Counted from the stretch's first letter, positions 1 to 8,416 are shown. The stretch is 11,443 nt of DNA from Desulfuromonadaceae bacterium (GCA_027065245.1 JAMOOS010000167.1:1-11443); one strand, 5' to 3'. Notes: generated by a model from the letters alone, not told the origin. Numbers and translations are program-made.

Positions 1-1
1 T

Positions 2-481
2 CTGCAGCGCTTATATCAGCAGTTGAGCAGCCAGCCGCAGCTGCGCCTGACTACCTTCAGCGCGGTGCTTGAACAGCGCCAGTCTCCGTTGCCGCAATTG
101 CCGCGACTGCGCCCCGGCAGCTGGGTATATGGCAGTTTTTCCACCTGGATCGGCAGCCGCGATAAAAACGCCGCCTGGAATCTGCTGGTGGAAGCCAAGC
201 GCTGCTACGACCGGGTGGTTCGCTCCGGCCTGCTCAGTGACGAGCAGATTGCCGCCGCCACCGCTCAGTTGGCTATCTGCGAGGGCTCCGACTGGTTCTG
301 GTGGTTTGGCGACTACAACCCCGCCGCCAGTGTGCGTGATTTCGATCAGTTGTACCGCCGCCATCTGGTGCGGCTGTATCAACTGCTGGATAAGGTGCCG
401 CCAGCGGCGTTGTATTGTCCTTTGTCCCACGGTAGTGGCGACGACAGCGCCGAGAACAGTGGCACCATGAGGAGAAACTGA
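2..481 (+). CDS. Glycoside hydrolase family 57 protein, C-terminal part (5' end outside window)
   Basis: This open frame enters from the left edge and gives about 159 residues ending in TGA at 479-481. The stretch GSWVYGSFSTWIG followed by DKNAAWNLL, and the later EGSDWFWWFGDYN, are typical of the C-terminal region of long GH57 alpha-amylase/glucanotransferase-like proteins (COG1449 type). GH57 enzymes are retaining enzymes that act on alpha-1,4-glucans, by hydrolysis or glucan transfer. The catalytic Glu/Asp pair lies in the N-terminal barrel, outside this window, so activity cannot be judged. I infer that only the last fifth or so of the protein is present. The gene ends 2 nt before malQ, and the malQ ribosome binding site lies inside its last codons, so it is the upstream member of the glycogen operon. 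The last 20 or so residues are polar and look like an unconserved tail. Family assignment is fairly firm; substrate is unknown. Confidence 0.82.
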   Translation: MQRLYQQLSSQPQLRLTTFSAVLEQRQSPLPQLPRLRPGSWVYGSFSTWIGSRDKNAAWNLLVEAKRCYDRVVRSGLLSDEQIAAATAQLAICEGSDWFWWFGDYNPAASVRDFDQLYRRHLVRLYQLLDKVPPAALYCPLSHGSGDDSAENSGTMRRN

Positions 482-483
482 AT

Positions 484-1833
484 ATGGACAACAGTAGAAG
501 GGCGGGGGTGTTACTCCATCCCACGGCGCTGCCGGGCGGGGTGCTGGACGATACGGCGCTGTGGTTTATGCGCTGGATGTGCGCCGCCGGGCTGAGCGTG
601 TGGCAGATGCTGCCGCTGGGACCGCCCCATGCCGATCTGTCGCCGTATCAGAGCTGTGCCACTTTGGCGCTGAATCCGGCGCTGCTGCCGCCGGACGCAG
701 GCGCCGCCACGGTGGATAGCGCTGCCGTGTGCGCTTTTGCCACCAGTGCCGCCCACTGGCTGGACGATTACGCCCTGTTTACTGTGTTGCGGCGCCGCTT
801 CGACGGTCGGCCATGGTTTGAGTGGCCACCGCCGCTGCGTTGCCGTTATCCTGCCGCGCTGGAGCAGGTGTGCCGGGAGGAGGCAAAGGCCATTGCCGCC
901 GTCAAGCTGGAGCAGTATCTGCTGCAGCGATGCTGGGACGCTGTTCGCGCCGCCGCGCGCGATTTGGGTATCACCCTGTTTGGCGATCTGCCCATCAGCG
1001 TGGCTCACGACAGTGCCGACGTGTGGGCGGCGCAGCAGCTGTTCCGCCTCGATGAACACGGTATGCCGCTGGTGGTCGGCGGTGTGCCGCCCGATTATTT
1101 CAACCCCGACGGCCAGCGCTGGGGCAACCCGCTATACGACTGGGACGCCATGCGCGGCGATAACTTTCACTGGTGGCGCAGCCGGGTGGCCGGGCTGTTG
1201 CGCAATTTCGACCTGGTGCGTATCGATCACTTTCGCGGCCTGCAGGCCATGTGGGAGATTCCCGCCGCCGCCGCGGCCACGGCCGGGCGCTGGGTGGAGA
1301 CGCCGGGGCGCGAATTATTGCAGGCGCTGCGGGAGGATTTCCCCTCTTTGCCGCTGGTGGCGGAGGATCTGGGCGAGATTACACCGGCGGTGGTGGCATT
1401 GCGCCAGGAGTTTGACCTGCCGGGGATGGCAGTGCTGCAGTTCGGTTTTGACGGTAATCCCGCCAATCCCCATCTTAGCGCCAACATTGCCGAAAACTGC
1501 GTCGCCTATACCGGCACCCACGATAACGATACCACCGTGGGCTGGTTTACTTCTCTCGATGAGGAGGTGCAACGCCAGGTTATGTCTCAGCTCGGCAGCA
1601 GCGAGCCCATGCCGTGGCCGTTGATAGATGCCACCCTGCACAGTGCCGCGCGGCTGGCGGTTATTCCCATGCAGGACTGGCTGGCGCTGGATGGTTCGCA
1701 CCGTTTCAATGTGCCCGGCACGGTGACGGGCAACTGGCGCTGGCGTTTTGCCCGCGAGCAGGCCGATGACGCTTTGGCACAGCAGATTCGTCTGCGCCTG
1801 CGCCGCGCCGATCGCGCGGTATGTGGAGGATGA
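484..1833 (+). CDS. malQ: 4-alpha-glucanotransferase (amylomaltase), GH77
   Basis: The 449-residue cytoplasmic enzyme transfers 4-alpha-glucan segments between maltodextrins and so recycles short chains left by phosphorylase. All three GH77 catalytic residues are visible with normal spacing: Asp248 (nucleophile) in VRIDHFRGL, Glu294 (acid/base) in LVAEDLGEI and Asp347 in YTGTHDNDTT. Other family signatures are RAGVLLHPTALPG near residue 6, a WQMLPLGP block followed by SPYQS, FGDLPISVAHDSADVW, WGNPLYDW and the C-terminal GNWRWRF. It is somewhat shorter than the roughly 500 residues usual for compact bacterial amylomaltases, and lacks the large N-terminal extension of E. coli MalQ. The ATG at 484 follows an AGGAG at 470-474, 9 nt upstream, and lies 2 nt after the GH57 stop. 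The glgB ribosome binding site lies in its last codons, which suggests translational coupling. Identification is firm; whether the organism's gene is called malQ is only naming. Confidence 0.95.
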   Translation: MDNSRRAGVLLHPTALPGGVLDDTALWFMRWMCAAGLSVWQMLPLGPPHADLSPYQSCATLALNPALLPPDAGAATVDSAAVCAFATSAAHWLDDYALFTVLRRRFDGRPWFEWPPPLRCRYPAALEQVCREEAKAIAAVKLEQYLLQRCWDAVRAAARDLGITLFGDLPISVAHDSADVWAAQQLFRLDEHGMPLVVGGVPPDYFNPDGQRWGNPLYDWDAMRGDNFHWWRSRVAGLLRNFDLVRIDHFRGLQAMWEIPAAAAATAGRWVETPGRELLQALREDFPSLPLVAEDLGEITPAVVALRQEFDLPGMAVLQFGFDGNPANPHLSANIAENCVAYTGTHDNDTTVGWFTSLDEEVQRQVMSQLGSSEPMPWPLIDATLHSAARLAVIPMQDWLALDGSHRFNVPGTVTGNWRWRFAREQADDALAQQIRLRLRRADRAVCGG

Positions 1834-1838
1834 CAATA

Positions 1839-4043
1839 ATGGATAACGATCCACTTGAACGCGACCATCCGGCGTTGCTGTGTCTGTGTCAGGGGCGCTG
1901 TCACGATCCGTTTACCCTGCTCGGCTGCCATCCGCTGGAAGATGGCAGATGGGTGCTGCGCGCCTGGCTGCCCCGCGCCGCTGCGGCCGCGCCGGTACTG
2001 GTTGAAGACGAAATCGCTCTGGCGCCGCTGGCAGACAGCGGTGTGTTCAGCGTTGTTGTCGATGCGGCGACAAAAGAGCGCCTGCCGCAGCACTGGCGGG
2101 TAAGCTGGCGTGGCGACGACGGTGGCGATTACAGCGCCGTATCGCCGTATACTTTCTATCCCCAGGTGAGCGACGAGGATTTGTGGCTGTTTGCCGAGGG
2201 GCGTCACTGGCGGATATACCGGGTACTTGGTGCGCAGGTATGTCGGGTGGATGGTATCGACGGCGTGCAGTTTGCCGTGTGGGCACCGGCGGCCAGACGG
2301 GTGGCGGTGGTGGGTGATTTCAACGCCTGGGACGGCTTGCGTCATCCCATGCGCTGTCGCGGCGGCAGCGGCGTATGGGAGCTGTTTATCCCGCAGCTGA
2401 CGGCGGGAGAACGCTACAAGTTTGAGATCCTCGGCCCCCGCGACAACACGCCGTTTATGAAGGCCGATCCCTACGCTCGCGCCATGGAGCTGCGCCCGCG
2501 CACGGCGGCGCTGGTGGAGCACAGCGTTTACCGCTGGGCGGATGAAGGGTGGCTGGAGCAGCGCCGCCGCTTCGACTGGCAGCACGCCCCCATCACCATC
2601 TACGAGGTGCATCTGGGTTCGTGGCAGCGCGGTGATGACGGCGGTTTTCTCAATTATCGCGAGCTGGCACACCGTCTGGTGGAGTATGTTACCGGCCTCG
2701 GTTATACCCATATCAACCTGCTGCCCATCAGCGAGCATCCCCTCGACGAGTCGTGGGGGTATCAGGTGTCCGCTTATTACGCGCCCACCAGCCGTTACGG
2801 CAGCGGCGACGATTTTCGTTATTTTGTCGATTACTGCCATCAGCACGGGGTAGGGGTGTTTCTCGACTGGGTGCCGGCTCATTTTCCTAAAGACAGCTTT
2901 GCCCTGGGGCGCTTTGACGGTACCGCTGTGTACGAACATCAGGATCCGCGTCGCGGCGAGCACCGCGACTGGGGTACCTATATTTTCAATTTCGGTCGCA
3001 ACGAGGTGCGCAATTTTCTCATCGCCAACGCCCTGTACTGGCTGGAGGAGTTTCATATCGACGGCCTGCGTGTCGATGCGGTGGCGTCCATGCTCTATCT
3101 CGACTATTCCCGCCCGCCGGGCGCGTGGTTGCCCAACGAGTACGGTGGCAACGAAAATCTGCAGGCGGTGGAGTTTATGCGCATCCTCAACACCGAGGTG
3201 CATGCCCGCTGCCCCGGCGCGGTGATGATGGCGGAGGAATCCACCTCGTGGCCGCAGGTGTCGCGGCCGGTGTGGACGGGCGGGCTGGGTTTTTCCATGA
3301 AGTGGAATCTGGGCTGGATGAACGATGTTCTCAGTTATTTTTCCCACGACCCGATACACCGCGCCTACCATCACAACCAGTTGACCTTTAGTCAGATGTA
3401 CGCCTATCACGAGAACTTTATCCTGCCGCTGTCCCACGACGAGGTGGTGCACATGAAAGGCTCGCTGGTAAACAAGATGCCCGGCGATTCGTGGCAGCAA
3501 CTGGCCAACGTCCGCCTGCTGCTGGGGTTGCAGATGGCTCAGCCGGGCAAAAAGCTGCTGTTTATGGGTGGCGAGTTCGCGCAGCGGCGCGAGTGGGATT
3601 GCGGTAGCGAGCTGGACTGGTTTCACTGCGACGATCCGGCTCACAGCGGCGTGCAGTTGCTGGTCGGCGACCTGAATCGCCTCTACCGTCACGAGGTGGC
3701 GCTGTACGGGTTTGATTTTGAGCCGCAGGGTTTTGAATGGATCGACTGCCACGATTACCGCCAGTCGGTACTCAGTTTTATCCGTCAGGCCCAGGGGCGG
3801 CAGCTGGTGTGCGTGTTTAACTTTACGCCGATGGTGCGCTATAATTACCGCATTGGCCTGCCCGGCGGCGGTGTCTATCACGAGATTATCAACTCCGACG
3901 CCACCTGTTACGGCGGCAGTGGTGTCGGCAACGCCGGGGCGGTATATGCCGACGGCACGCCGTTTATGGGGCGCCCTGCCAGCGCCGAAATTACTTTGCC
4001 GCCGCTGGGGTTTATTCTTTTGCGCCCGGCCAGTGAGGATTGA
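1839..4043 (+). CDS. glgB: 1,4-alpha-glucan branching enzyme, GH13_9
   Basis: The enzyme cuts alpha-1,4-glucan chains and rejoins them by alpha-1,6 bonds, making the branch points of glycogen. The 734-residue product is close in length to E. coli GlgB (728) and matches it throughout. The order is an N1 beta-sandwich (about 20-115, with DPFTLLGCHP), a CBM48 domain (about 130-215, with VAVVGDFNAWDG), the GH13 barrel and a C-terminal beta domain. Catalytic residues are Asp413 (nucleophile, in GLRVDAVAS), Glu466 (acid/base, in MMAEEST) and Asp534 (in LSHDEVVH), each eight positions beyond the E. coli equivalents. The ATG at 1839 is preferred because GGAGGA at 1825-1830 lies 8 nt upstream. An in-frame ATG at 1830 overlaps that sequence, and one at 1821 precedes it. 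The gap to malQ is 5 nt and to glgA 1 nt. The long N1 domain marks it as the full-length GlgB type. Confidence 0.97.
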   Translation: MDNDPLERDHPALLCLCQGRCHDPFTLLGCHPLEDGRWVLRAWLPRAAAAAPVLVEDEIALAPLADSGVFSVVVDAATKERLPQHWRVSWRGDDGGDYSAVSPYTFYPQVSDEDLWLFAEGRHWRIYRVLGAQVCRVDGIDGVQFAVWAPAARRVAVVGDFNAWDGLRHPMRCRGGSGVWELFIPQLTAGERYKFEILGPRDNTPFMKADPYARAMELRPRTAALVEHSVYRWADEGWLEQRRRFDWQHAPITIYEVHLGSWQRGDDGGFLNYRELAHRLVEYVTGLGYTHINLLPISEHPLDESWGYQVSAYYAPTSRYGSGDDFRYFVDYCHQHGVGVFLDWVPAHFPKDSFALGRFDGTAVYEHQDPRRGEHRDWGTYIFNFGRNEVRNFLIANALYWLEEFHIDGLRVDAVASMLYLDYSRPPGAWLPNEYGGNENLQAVEFMRILNTEVHARCPGAVMMAEESTSWPQVSRPVWTGGLGFSMKWNLGWMNDVLSYFSHDPIHRAYHHNQLTFSQMYAYHENFILPLSHDEVVHMKGSLVNKMPGDSWQQLANVRLLLGLQMAQPGKKLLFMGGEFAQRREWDCGSELDWFHCDDPAHSGVQLLVGDLNRLYRHEVALYGFDFEPQGFEWIDCHDYRQSVLSFIRQAQGRQLVCVFNFTPMVRYNYRIGLPGGGVYHEIINSDATCYGGSGVGNAGAVYADGTPFMGRPASAEITLPPLGFILLRPASED

Positions 4044-4044
4044 T

Positions 4045-5553
4045 ATGGATATTCTGTTTGTAACTTCGGAGATCTACCCGCTGATAAAAACCGGCGGCCT
4101 GGGGGATGTCGCCCACGGTTTGCCGCTGGCGCTTAGGCGTCACGGTTTGGGCGTGCAGGTGGTGCTGCCCGCCTATCGCGATGCGCTGGCGCGTGCCGGT
4201 GAGGTGCGTGCCGTGGCCAGGTTTACCGTTACCGCCTGTGGCAGAGAATACGCGGTGACCATCCGTGCCGGAGAATTGGCGGCAGGGGTGGGGTTGCTGC
4301 TGGTGGATATTCCACCGCTGTTCGATCGTCCCGGCAATCCGTACCTGGATGCCGATGGTAACGACTGGTGGGACAACGGAGAGCGTTTCGGCGTATTTGC
4401 CATGGCGGCGGCACGGCTGGCGCTGGGGGAAGGCGCAGTGGCGCGCGCCGACGTTGTTCACTGTAACGACTGGCAAAGTGCGCTGGTACCGGCGTTGCTG
4501 CAGCAGTACTGTGCCGATGCCGCGCGGCGGCCGCCTAGCGTGTTTACCATTCACAACCTTTCCTACGGCGGACATTTTCCCTACGAGCTGTTTGCCGCGC
4601 TGGGGTTGCCGTCGGCGTGGTGGCATTTCAGCAAGATGGAGTTTTACGGTGCCTTTTCCATGCTCAAGGGCGGTATCGTTTTTGCCGACCATGTGACCAC
4701 GGTATCCCCCGGTTATGTGGAGGAAATATGCCGAGAACCCGGCGGTTTCGGTTTGCACAGCATTCTGAGCCAGCGCCGTGCCGCCGGAACCTTAAGCGGT
4801 ATTCTCAACGGTATCGACACCAGCGTATGGAATCCGGCCAGAGATCCTCACCTGCCGTACCGCTACAGCGTCAAGCGCGGGCGGGTAGCGCAAAAGCGAC
4901 GTAACAAACAACAGCTGCTGCGGCAGCTGGGTAGCGGTGTGGCTGAAGATGCGCCGCTGCTGGGGTTTGTCGGTCGGCTGGTGGAACAGAAAGGGATCGA
5001 CCTGTTGCTGGAGATATTGCCTGCCCTGTTTGACAGCAGCACCGCCAACGTGGTGGTGGTCGGTTGCGGTATGCGCCAATTTGAGCGGCAGCTGCAGGCG
5101 CTGGCGCGCGCCTATCCCGGGCGGCTGTTGCTGTATATCGGCTACCGTGAGGAACTGGCTCATCTGGTGGAGGGCGGCTGCGATATATTCCTTATGCCGT
5201 CCCGTTTTGAGCCGTGCGGCCTCAATCAGATGTACAGCCTGGCGTATGGTACGCCGCCAGTGGTTCACGCCACCGGCGGTCTCAAGGATACCGTGGTGGA
5301 TACCACCACCGCCACCCTGGCCGACGGCAGCGCCACCGGTTTTGTTTTCGCCCCGTTTACGGCCACGGCACTGCGCGACGCCATAGAGCGCGCACTGGCG
5401 CTGTACGCTCGTCCGCGCCGCTGGCAGCAGGTGCAGAAAAACGGCATGCAGTGTGATTTTAGCTGGGAGAACAGTGCGCGCCCCTATATTGAGTTGTACC
5501 GGCGGCTGCGGCGCGAACACCACGAGGCGATACGGAGCGGACGCCATGATTGA
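4045..5553 (+). CDS. glgA: Glycogen synthase (ADP-glucose:alpha-glucan glucosyltransferase), GT5
   Basis: GlgA elongates alpha-1,4-glucan using ADP-glucose. The 502-residue protein has the two-Rossmann-fold GT-B architecture. The N-terminal K15-T-G-G-L motif is the ADP-glucose-binding loop, at the same position as in E. coli. The middle has CNDWQSALVPALL and FTIHNLSYGGHFP. The C-terminal half has GILNGIDTSVWNP, GFVGRLVEQKG with Arg311 and Lys316 (nucleotide-sugar phosphate contacts in the family) and SRFEPCGLNQMYSLAYGT with the conserved Glu389. The ATG at 4045 is chosen because the KTGGL motif then falls at residue 15, and AGGA at 4036-4039 lies 5 nt upstream. It starts 1 nt after the glgB stop and its 3' end overlaps glgP by 8 nt. 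ADP-glucose use is inferred from the family; no glgC that would supply it lies in the window. Confidence 0.96.
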   Translation: MDILFVTSEIYPLIKTGGLGDVAHGLPLALRRHGLGVQVVLPAYRDALARAGEVRAVARFTVTACGREYAVTIRAGELAAGVGLLLVDIPPLFDRPGNPYLDADGNDWWDNGERFGVFAMAAARLALGEGAVARADVVHCNDWQSALVPALLQQYCADAARRPPSVFTIHNLSYGGHFPYELFAALGLPSAWWHFSKMEFYGAFSMLKGGIVFADHVTTVSPGYVEEICREPGGFGLHSILSQRRAAGTLSGILNGIDTSVWNPARDPHLPYRYSVKRGRVAQKRRNKQQLLRQLGSGVAEDAPLLGFVGRLVEQKGIDLLLEILPALFDSSTANVVVVGCGMRQFERQLQALARAYPGRLLLYIGYREELAHLVEGGCDIFLMPSRFEPCGLNQMYSLAYGTPPVVHATGGLKDTVVDTTTATLADGSATGFVFAPFTATALRDAIERALALYARPRRWQQVQKNGMQCDFSWENSARPYIELYRRLRREHHEAIRSGRHD

Positions 5554-8029
5554 TAACTATGCCGACGAATGGCTGGCCGCCATCGAAGCCCGCGCCGGGC
5601 AATGCCTGGGCAACGAGCGCGACAAGCTGGAGATGAGTTTTCTCCACTATCTCTACAACACCTTTGGCCGTCATCTGCGTTCGCCGCGTCACTATCTGTT
5701 TCGGGCGCTGGCCTACACTGTGCGCGACCGTCTGATGACCCAGTGGAAGCGCACCTGGATGGCGCACTACCGTGCCGACAGCAAACACGCCTACTATCTG
5801 TCCATGGAGTTTCTTATTGGCCGTTCGTTGAGCAACAACCTGCTCAACATGGATCTGGACGACAACACCCACGCCATGCTGCATCAGCTGGGAATGGAGC
5901 TGGAAGATATCGAACAGCAGGAGCACGATGCCGGGCTGGGTAACGGTGGCCTTGGGCGGCTGGCGGCCTGCTTTATGGACAGTTGCGCCACTTTGCAACT
6001 GCCGGTTACCGGCTACGGGTTGCGCTACAAGTACGGCATGTTCCGGCAGCGGATTCAGAACGGTTTTCAGGTGGAGGAGCCGGATCATTGGCTCGGTTAC
6101 GGCGAATACCCGTGGGAGGTGCGCCGTCCCGACTACACCTGCGTGGTGCGTTTTGGCGGGCATACGCGCATGTATCGCAACAGCACCGGTCGCCTCATCG
6201 TCGATTGGGAGCACGCCGAGGAGATTCTGGCAGTACCCTACGATGTGCCGGTGTGCGGCTACCGCAACCAGACCGTCAACACCCTGCGGCTGTGGTCATC
6301 GGTGAGTGTGGAGGATTTTGACCTGTCGCAGTTTAACGCCGGTTCCTACTTTGAAGCGGTGGCGGCACGCAACGATGCCGAAAGTATCACCATGGTGCTG
6401 TACCCCAACGACGCCAGCGAAAGTGGTAAGGAGCTGCGCCTGCGCCAGCAGTATTTTCTCGTCTCCGCCAGCCTGCAGGACGTGCTGCGCCACTGGCGGC
6501 GTGCCCATGGTAGCGATTTCAGCCGCTTTGCCGCCCACAACGTGTTTCAGCTCAACGATACCCATCCCAGCCTGGCGGTGGCCGAGCTGATGCGCCTGCT
6601 CATCGACGAGCATCTGCTCGACTGGGATGAGGCGTGGCGGATAACCACCGCCACCATGGCCTACACCAACCACACCCTGCTGCCCGAAGCGCTGGAAACC
6701 TGGCCGGTAGCGCTGTTACAGCGGCTGTTGCCACGGGTGCTGGAGATTATCTACGAAATAAACGCCCGGTTTTTGTCCCAGGTGGCCATGCGCTGGCCGG
6801 CGGACAATCAGCGCCTGCGGCGCATGTCCATCATTGATGAACACAACCAGGTGCGCATGGCGCATCTGGCCATTGTCGGCAGTTTTTCGGTAAACGGCGT
6901 GGCACAACTGCACTCGCGCCTGCTGCGTAACGGCCTGTTTAACGATTTTTACCAATTGTGGCCGGACAAATTCAACAACAAGACCAATGGTGTAACGCCA
7001 CGGCGCTGGCTGGGGGTGGCCAATCCGCCCCTGCGTGCCCTGCTTGACGCTACCATCGGCGCAGGTTGGCTTACCGATCTCGATCAGTTGGCTGTGTTGG
7101 AAGAAAAACTCGACGATGCCGATTTCTGCCAACGCTGGGCGGCGGTGCGTGCCATCAACAAGCAGCGTCTGGCACAACTGGTGAAACAACGCACCGGTAT
7201 CGTGGTTAATCAGCACGCCATGTTTGATGTTCAGGTAAAGCGGATTCATGAATACAAGCGTCAGTTGCTCAATGTGCTGCATGTTATCCATCTGTATCTG
7301 CGCATCAAGGATAATCCGCACGGCAACTGGCAGCCGCGCTGCGTTATCATCGGTGGCAAGGCGGCTCCCGGTTACGCTACTGCCAAGCTGATTATCAAGC
7401 TGATCAACAATGTCGCCGCCGTGGTAAACAGCGATCCGGCGGTGTCCGGGTTGCTGCAACTGGTGTTTCTGCCCGATTACAATGTCTCGGCCATGGAGGT
7501 GATTTGCGCCGGCGCCGACCTGTCGGAGCAGATCTCCACCGCCGGCAAGGAAGCTTCCGGCACCGGCAATATGAAATTCATGCTCAACGGTGCCGTTACC
7601 ATCGGCACCTGCGACGGTGCCAACGTGGAGATTCACGCCGCCGTCGGTGACGATAACTTCTTCATGTTCGGCCTGCGCGCCGACGAGGTGCAGGCGCTGC
7701 GCGGCAGCTACGACCCCGCCGCCATGGTTGCCGCCGATGCTGAATTGCGTCAGGTGGTGGAGCTGTTGCGCTCCGGTCATTTCAACCAGTTTGAACTGGG
7801 ACTGTTCGATCCTCTCATCGCCGCCATGCTGTCACCTGACGACGCCTGGATGACCATTGCCGATTTTCGTGCCTATGTCGACAGCCAGCGTCGCGCCGCC
7901 GCCGCCTACGCCGACCAGCCCCGCTGGCTACGTATGAGCATCATCAACAGCGCCCGCAGCGGCCGTTTCTCCACCGACCGCACCATCAGCGAGTACAACC
8001 GTGATATCTGGAGGTTAAAGCCGGTGTAG
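5546..8029 (+). CDS. glgP: Glycogen/alpha-glucan phosphorylase, GT35
   Basis: The enzyme releases glucose-1-phosphate from non-reducing ends of glycogen or maltodextrin, using pyridoxal phosphate. The 827-residue length is usual for the family. Visible signatures are YYLSMEFLIGRSLSNNLLN near residues 85-105, the glycine-rich DAGLGNGGLGRLAACFMDS, QLNDTHPSLAVAELMRLL, VQVKRIHEYKRQLLN, and the cofactor site EASGTGNMKFMLNGA. In the last, Lys677 should carry the Schiff base. CDGANVEI follows it. The ATG at 5546 lies inside the last codons of glgA (overlap 5546-5553), with GGAG at 5534-5537, 8 nt upstream; this start gives the expected N-terminus. The overlap suggests translational coupling with glgA, so synthesis and breakdown enzymes are probably made together and balanced by allosteric control. 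It could equally be named malP, since sequence alone does not separate glycogen from maltodextrin preference. Confidence 0.96.
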   Translation: MIDNYADEWLAAIEARAGQCLGNERDKLEMSFLHYLYNTFGRHLRSPRHYLFRALAYTVRDRLMTQWKRTWMAHYRADSKHAYYLSMEFLIGRSLSNNLLNMDLDDNTHAMLHQLGMELEDIEQQEHDAGLGNGGLGRLAACFMDSCATLQLPVTGYGLRYKYGMFRQRIQNGFQVEEPDHWLGYGEYPWEVRRPDYTCVVRFGGHTRMYRNSTGRLIVDWEHAEEILAVPYDVPVCGYRNQTVNTLRLWSSVSVEDFDLSQFNAGSYFEAVAARNDAESITMVLYPNDASESGKELRLRQQYFLVSASLQDVLRHWRRAHGSDFSRFAAHNVFQLNDTHPSLAVAELMRLLIDEHLLDWDEAWRITTATMAYTNHTLLPEALETWPVALLQRLLPRVLEIIYEINARFLSQVAMRWPADNQRLRRMSIIDEHNQVRMAHLAIVGSFSVNGVAQLHSRLLRNGLFNDFYQLWPDKFNNKTNGVTPRRWLGVANPPLRALLDATIGAGWLTDLDQLAVLEEKLDDADFCQRWAAVRAINKQRLAQLVKQRTGIVVNQHAMFDVQVKRIHEYKRQLLNVLHVIHLYLRIKDNPHGNWQPRCVIIGGKAAPGYATAKLIIKLINNVAAVVNSDPAVSGLLQLVFLPDYNVSAMEVICAGADLSEQISTAGKEASGTGNMKFMLNGAVTIGTCDGANVEIHAAVGDDNFFMFGLRADEVQALRGSYDPAAMVAADAELRQVVELLRSGHFNQFELGLFDPLIAAMLSPDDAWMTIADFRAYVDSQRRAAAAYADQPRWLRMSIINSARSGRFSTDRTISEYNRDIWRLKPV

Positions 8030-8058
8030 CTGGCCGGGTTTGCTGGCTGTTGTTTTTT
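8019..8058 (+). terminator. Possible weak intrinsic terminator of the glycogen operon
   Basis: AGCCGG at 8019-8024 can pair with CTGGCT at 8043-8048 (six pairs, one G-U) and is followed by GTTG and then six T at 8053-8058. The loop is long (18 nt) and the left arm overlaps the end of glgP, so this is only a plausible terminator. It is the only T-run-associated hairpin I see between glgP and rpsU. Confidence 0.35.
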
Positions 8059-8094
8059 GCCTTGGGGTGTGATTGGCAATTGAGTAATTCATTA

Positions 8095-8123
8095 TTGACA
8101 AAAAAGGGCTAATCGGCTAGCCT
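8095..8123 (+). promoter_or_regulatory. Candidate sigma-70 promoter of rpsU
   Basis: A perfect TTGACA at 8095-8100 is separated by 17 bp from TAGCCT at 8118-8123, which matches the -10 consensus at three of six positions. The 20 bp upstream are AT-rich, like an UP element, which is common at ribosomal protein promoters. Transcription would start near 8130, giving a leader of about 60 nt. No competing promoter is evident in this gap. Confidence 0.6.
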
Positions 8124-8128
8124 TGCCA

Positions 8129-8161
8129 TCCCGATTGAGGTGTGTTTTTCGCCTGACGGGA
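8129..8161 (+). promoter_or_regulatory. Possible leader hairpin before rpsU
   Basis: In the predicted leader, TCCCG at 8129-8133 can pair with CGGGA at 8157-8161, and inside it AGGTG at 8138-8142 can pair with CGCCT at 8150-8154 (one G-U), enclosing a T-rich loop. The arms are short, so this may be chance. If real, it could stabilise the message or take part in autogenous control by S21. I know of no named leader motif that it matches. Confidence 0.25.
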
Positions 8162-8190
8162 AACAGAACATGGAAGTGAGGTGATTGTTC

Positions 8191-8385
8191 GTGGAAATTC
8201 AGGTTCTTGACAACAACGTAGAAAAAGCCATTCGCGTGCTCAAGCGTAAGCTGCAGCAGGAAGGTCTTTTCCGTGAAATGAAGCAGCGCAAGTTTTACGA
8301 GAAGCCCAGCGTAAAGCGCAAGCGCAAGGAAAAAGAAGCCCAGCGCCGCCTGCGTAAAAAGATGCGCATGATGCGGGCCGATTGA
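8191..8385 (+). CDS. rpsU: 30S ribosomal protein S21
   Basis: S21 is a small basic protein of the small ribosomal subunit, placed near the 3' end of 16S rRNA, where it helps initiation. The 64-residue product has the family core: VLDNNVEKAIRVLKRKLQ, then GLFREMKQRKFYEKPSVKRK, then a lysine/arginine-rich tail. The NNVEKA start is unlike the gammaproteobacterial MPVIKVRENEPFD type. The start is taken as GTG at 8191, because GAGGTGA at 8178-8184 lies 6 nt upstream; the alternative TTG at 8185 directly abuts that sequence and is much less likely. No in-frame ATG fits. The gene stands alone with its own promoter and ends before a strong hairpin, so it is probably monocistronic. Identity is firm; the non-ATG start is a strong inference. 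Confidence 0.93.
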   Translation: MEIQVLDNNVEKAIRVLKRKLQQEGLFREMKQRKFYEKPSVKRKRKEKEAQRRLRKKMRMMRAD

Positions 8386-8416
8386 TCACCTCGCTTTGTT
8401 GTACCGTTTGTGCAGT

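Noticed and set aside
1587..3881. A 764-codon open frame on the minus strand opposite malQ and glgB
   Set aside because: Its translation shows no recognisable domain, and is rich in His, Gln, Arg and Ala as expected from the reverse of G/C-ending codons. It lies fully across two firmly identified genes on the + strand.
3712..4044. Upstream in-frame extension of glgA giving 613 residues
   Set aside because: It runs through the end of glgB in another frame and is not conserved; ATG at 4045 puts the KTGGL motif at the family position and has a ribosome binding site.
5453..5545. Upstream in-frame extension of glgP by 31 codons
   Set aside because: It overlaps the conserved end of glgA. The ATG at 5546 has a well-spaced GGAG and gives the usual phosphorylase N-terminus.
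6716..7780. A 354-codon open frame on the minus strand opposite glgP
   Set aside because: It has the same compositional artefact as other antisense frames here and overlaps the conserved PLP-binding region of glgP.
8185..8190. TTG at 8185 as start of rpsU
   Set aside because: It directly abuts the GAGGTGA ribosome binding sequence with no spacer, whereas GTG at 8191 has a 6-nt spacer.
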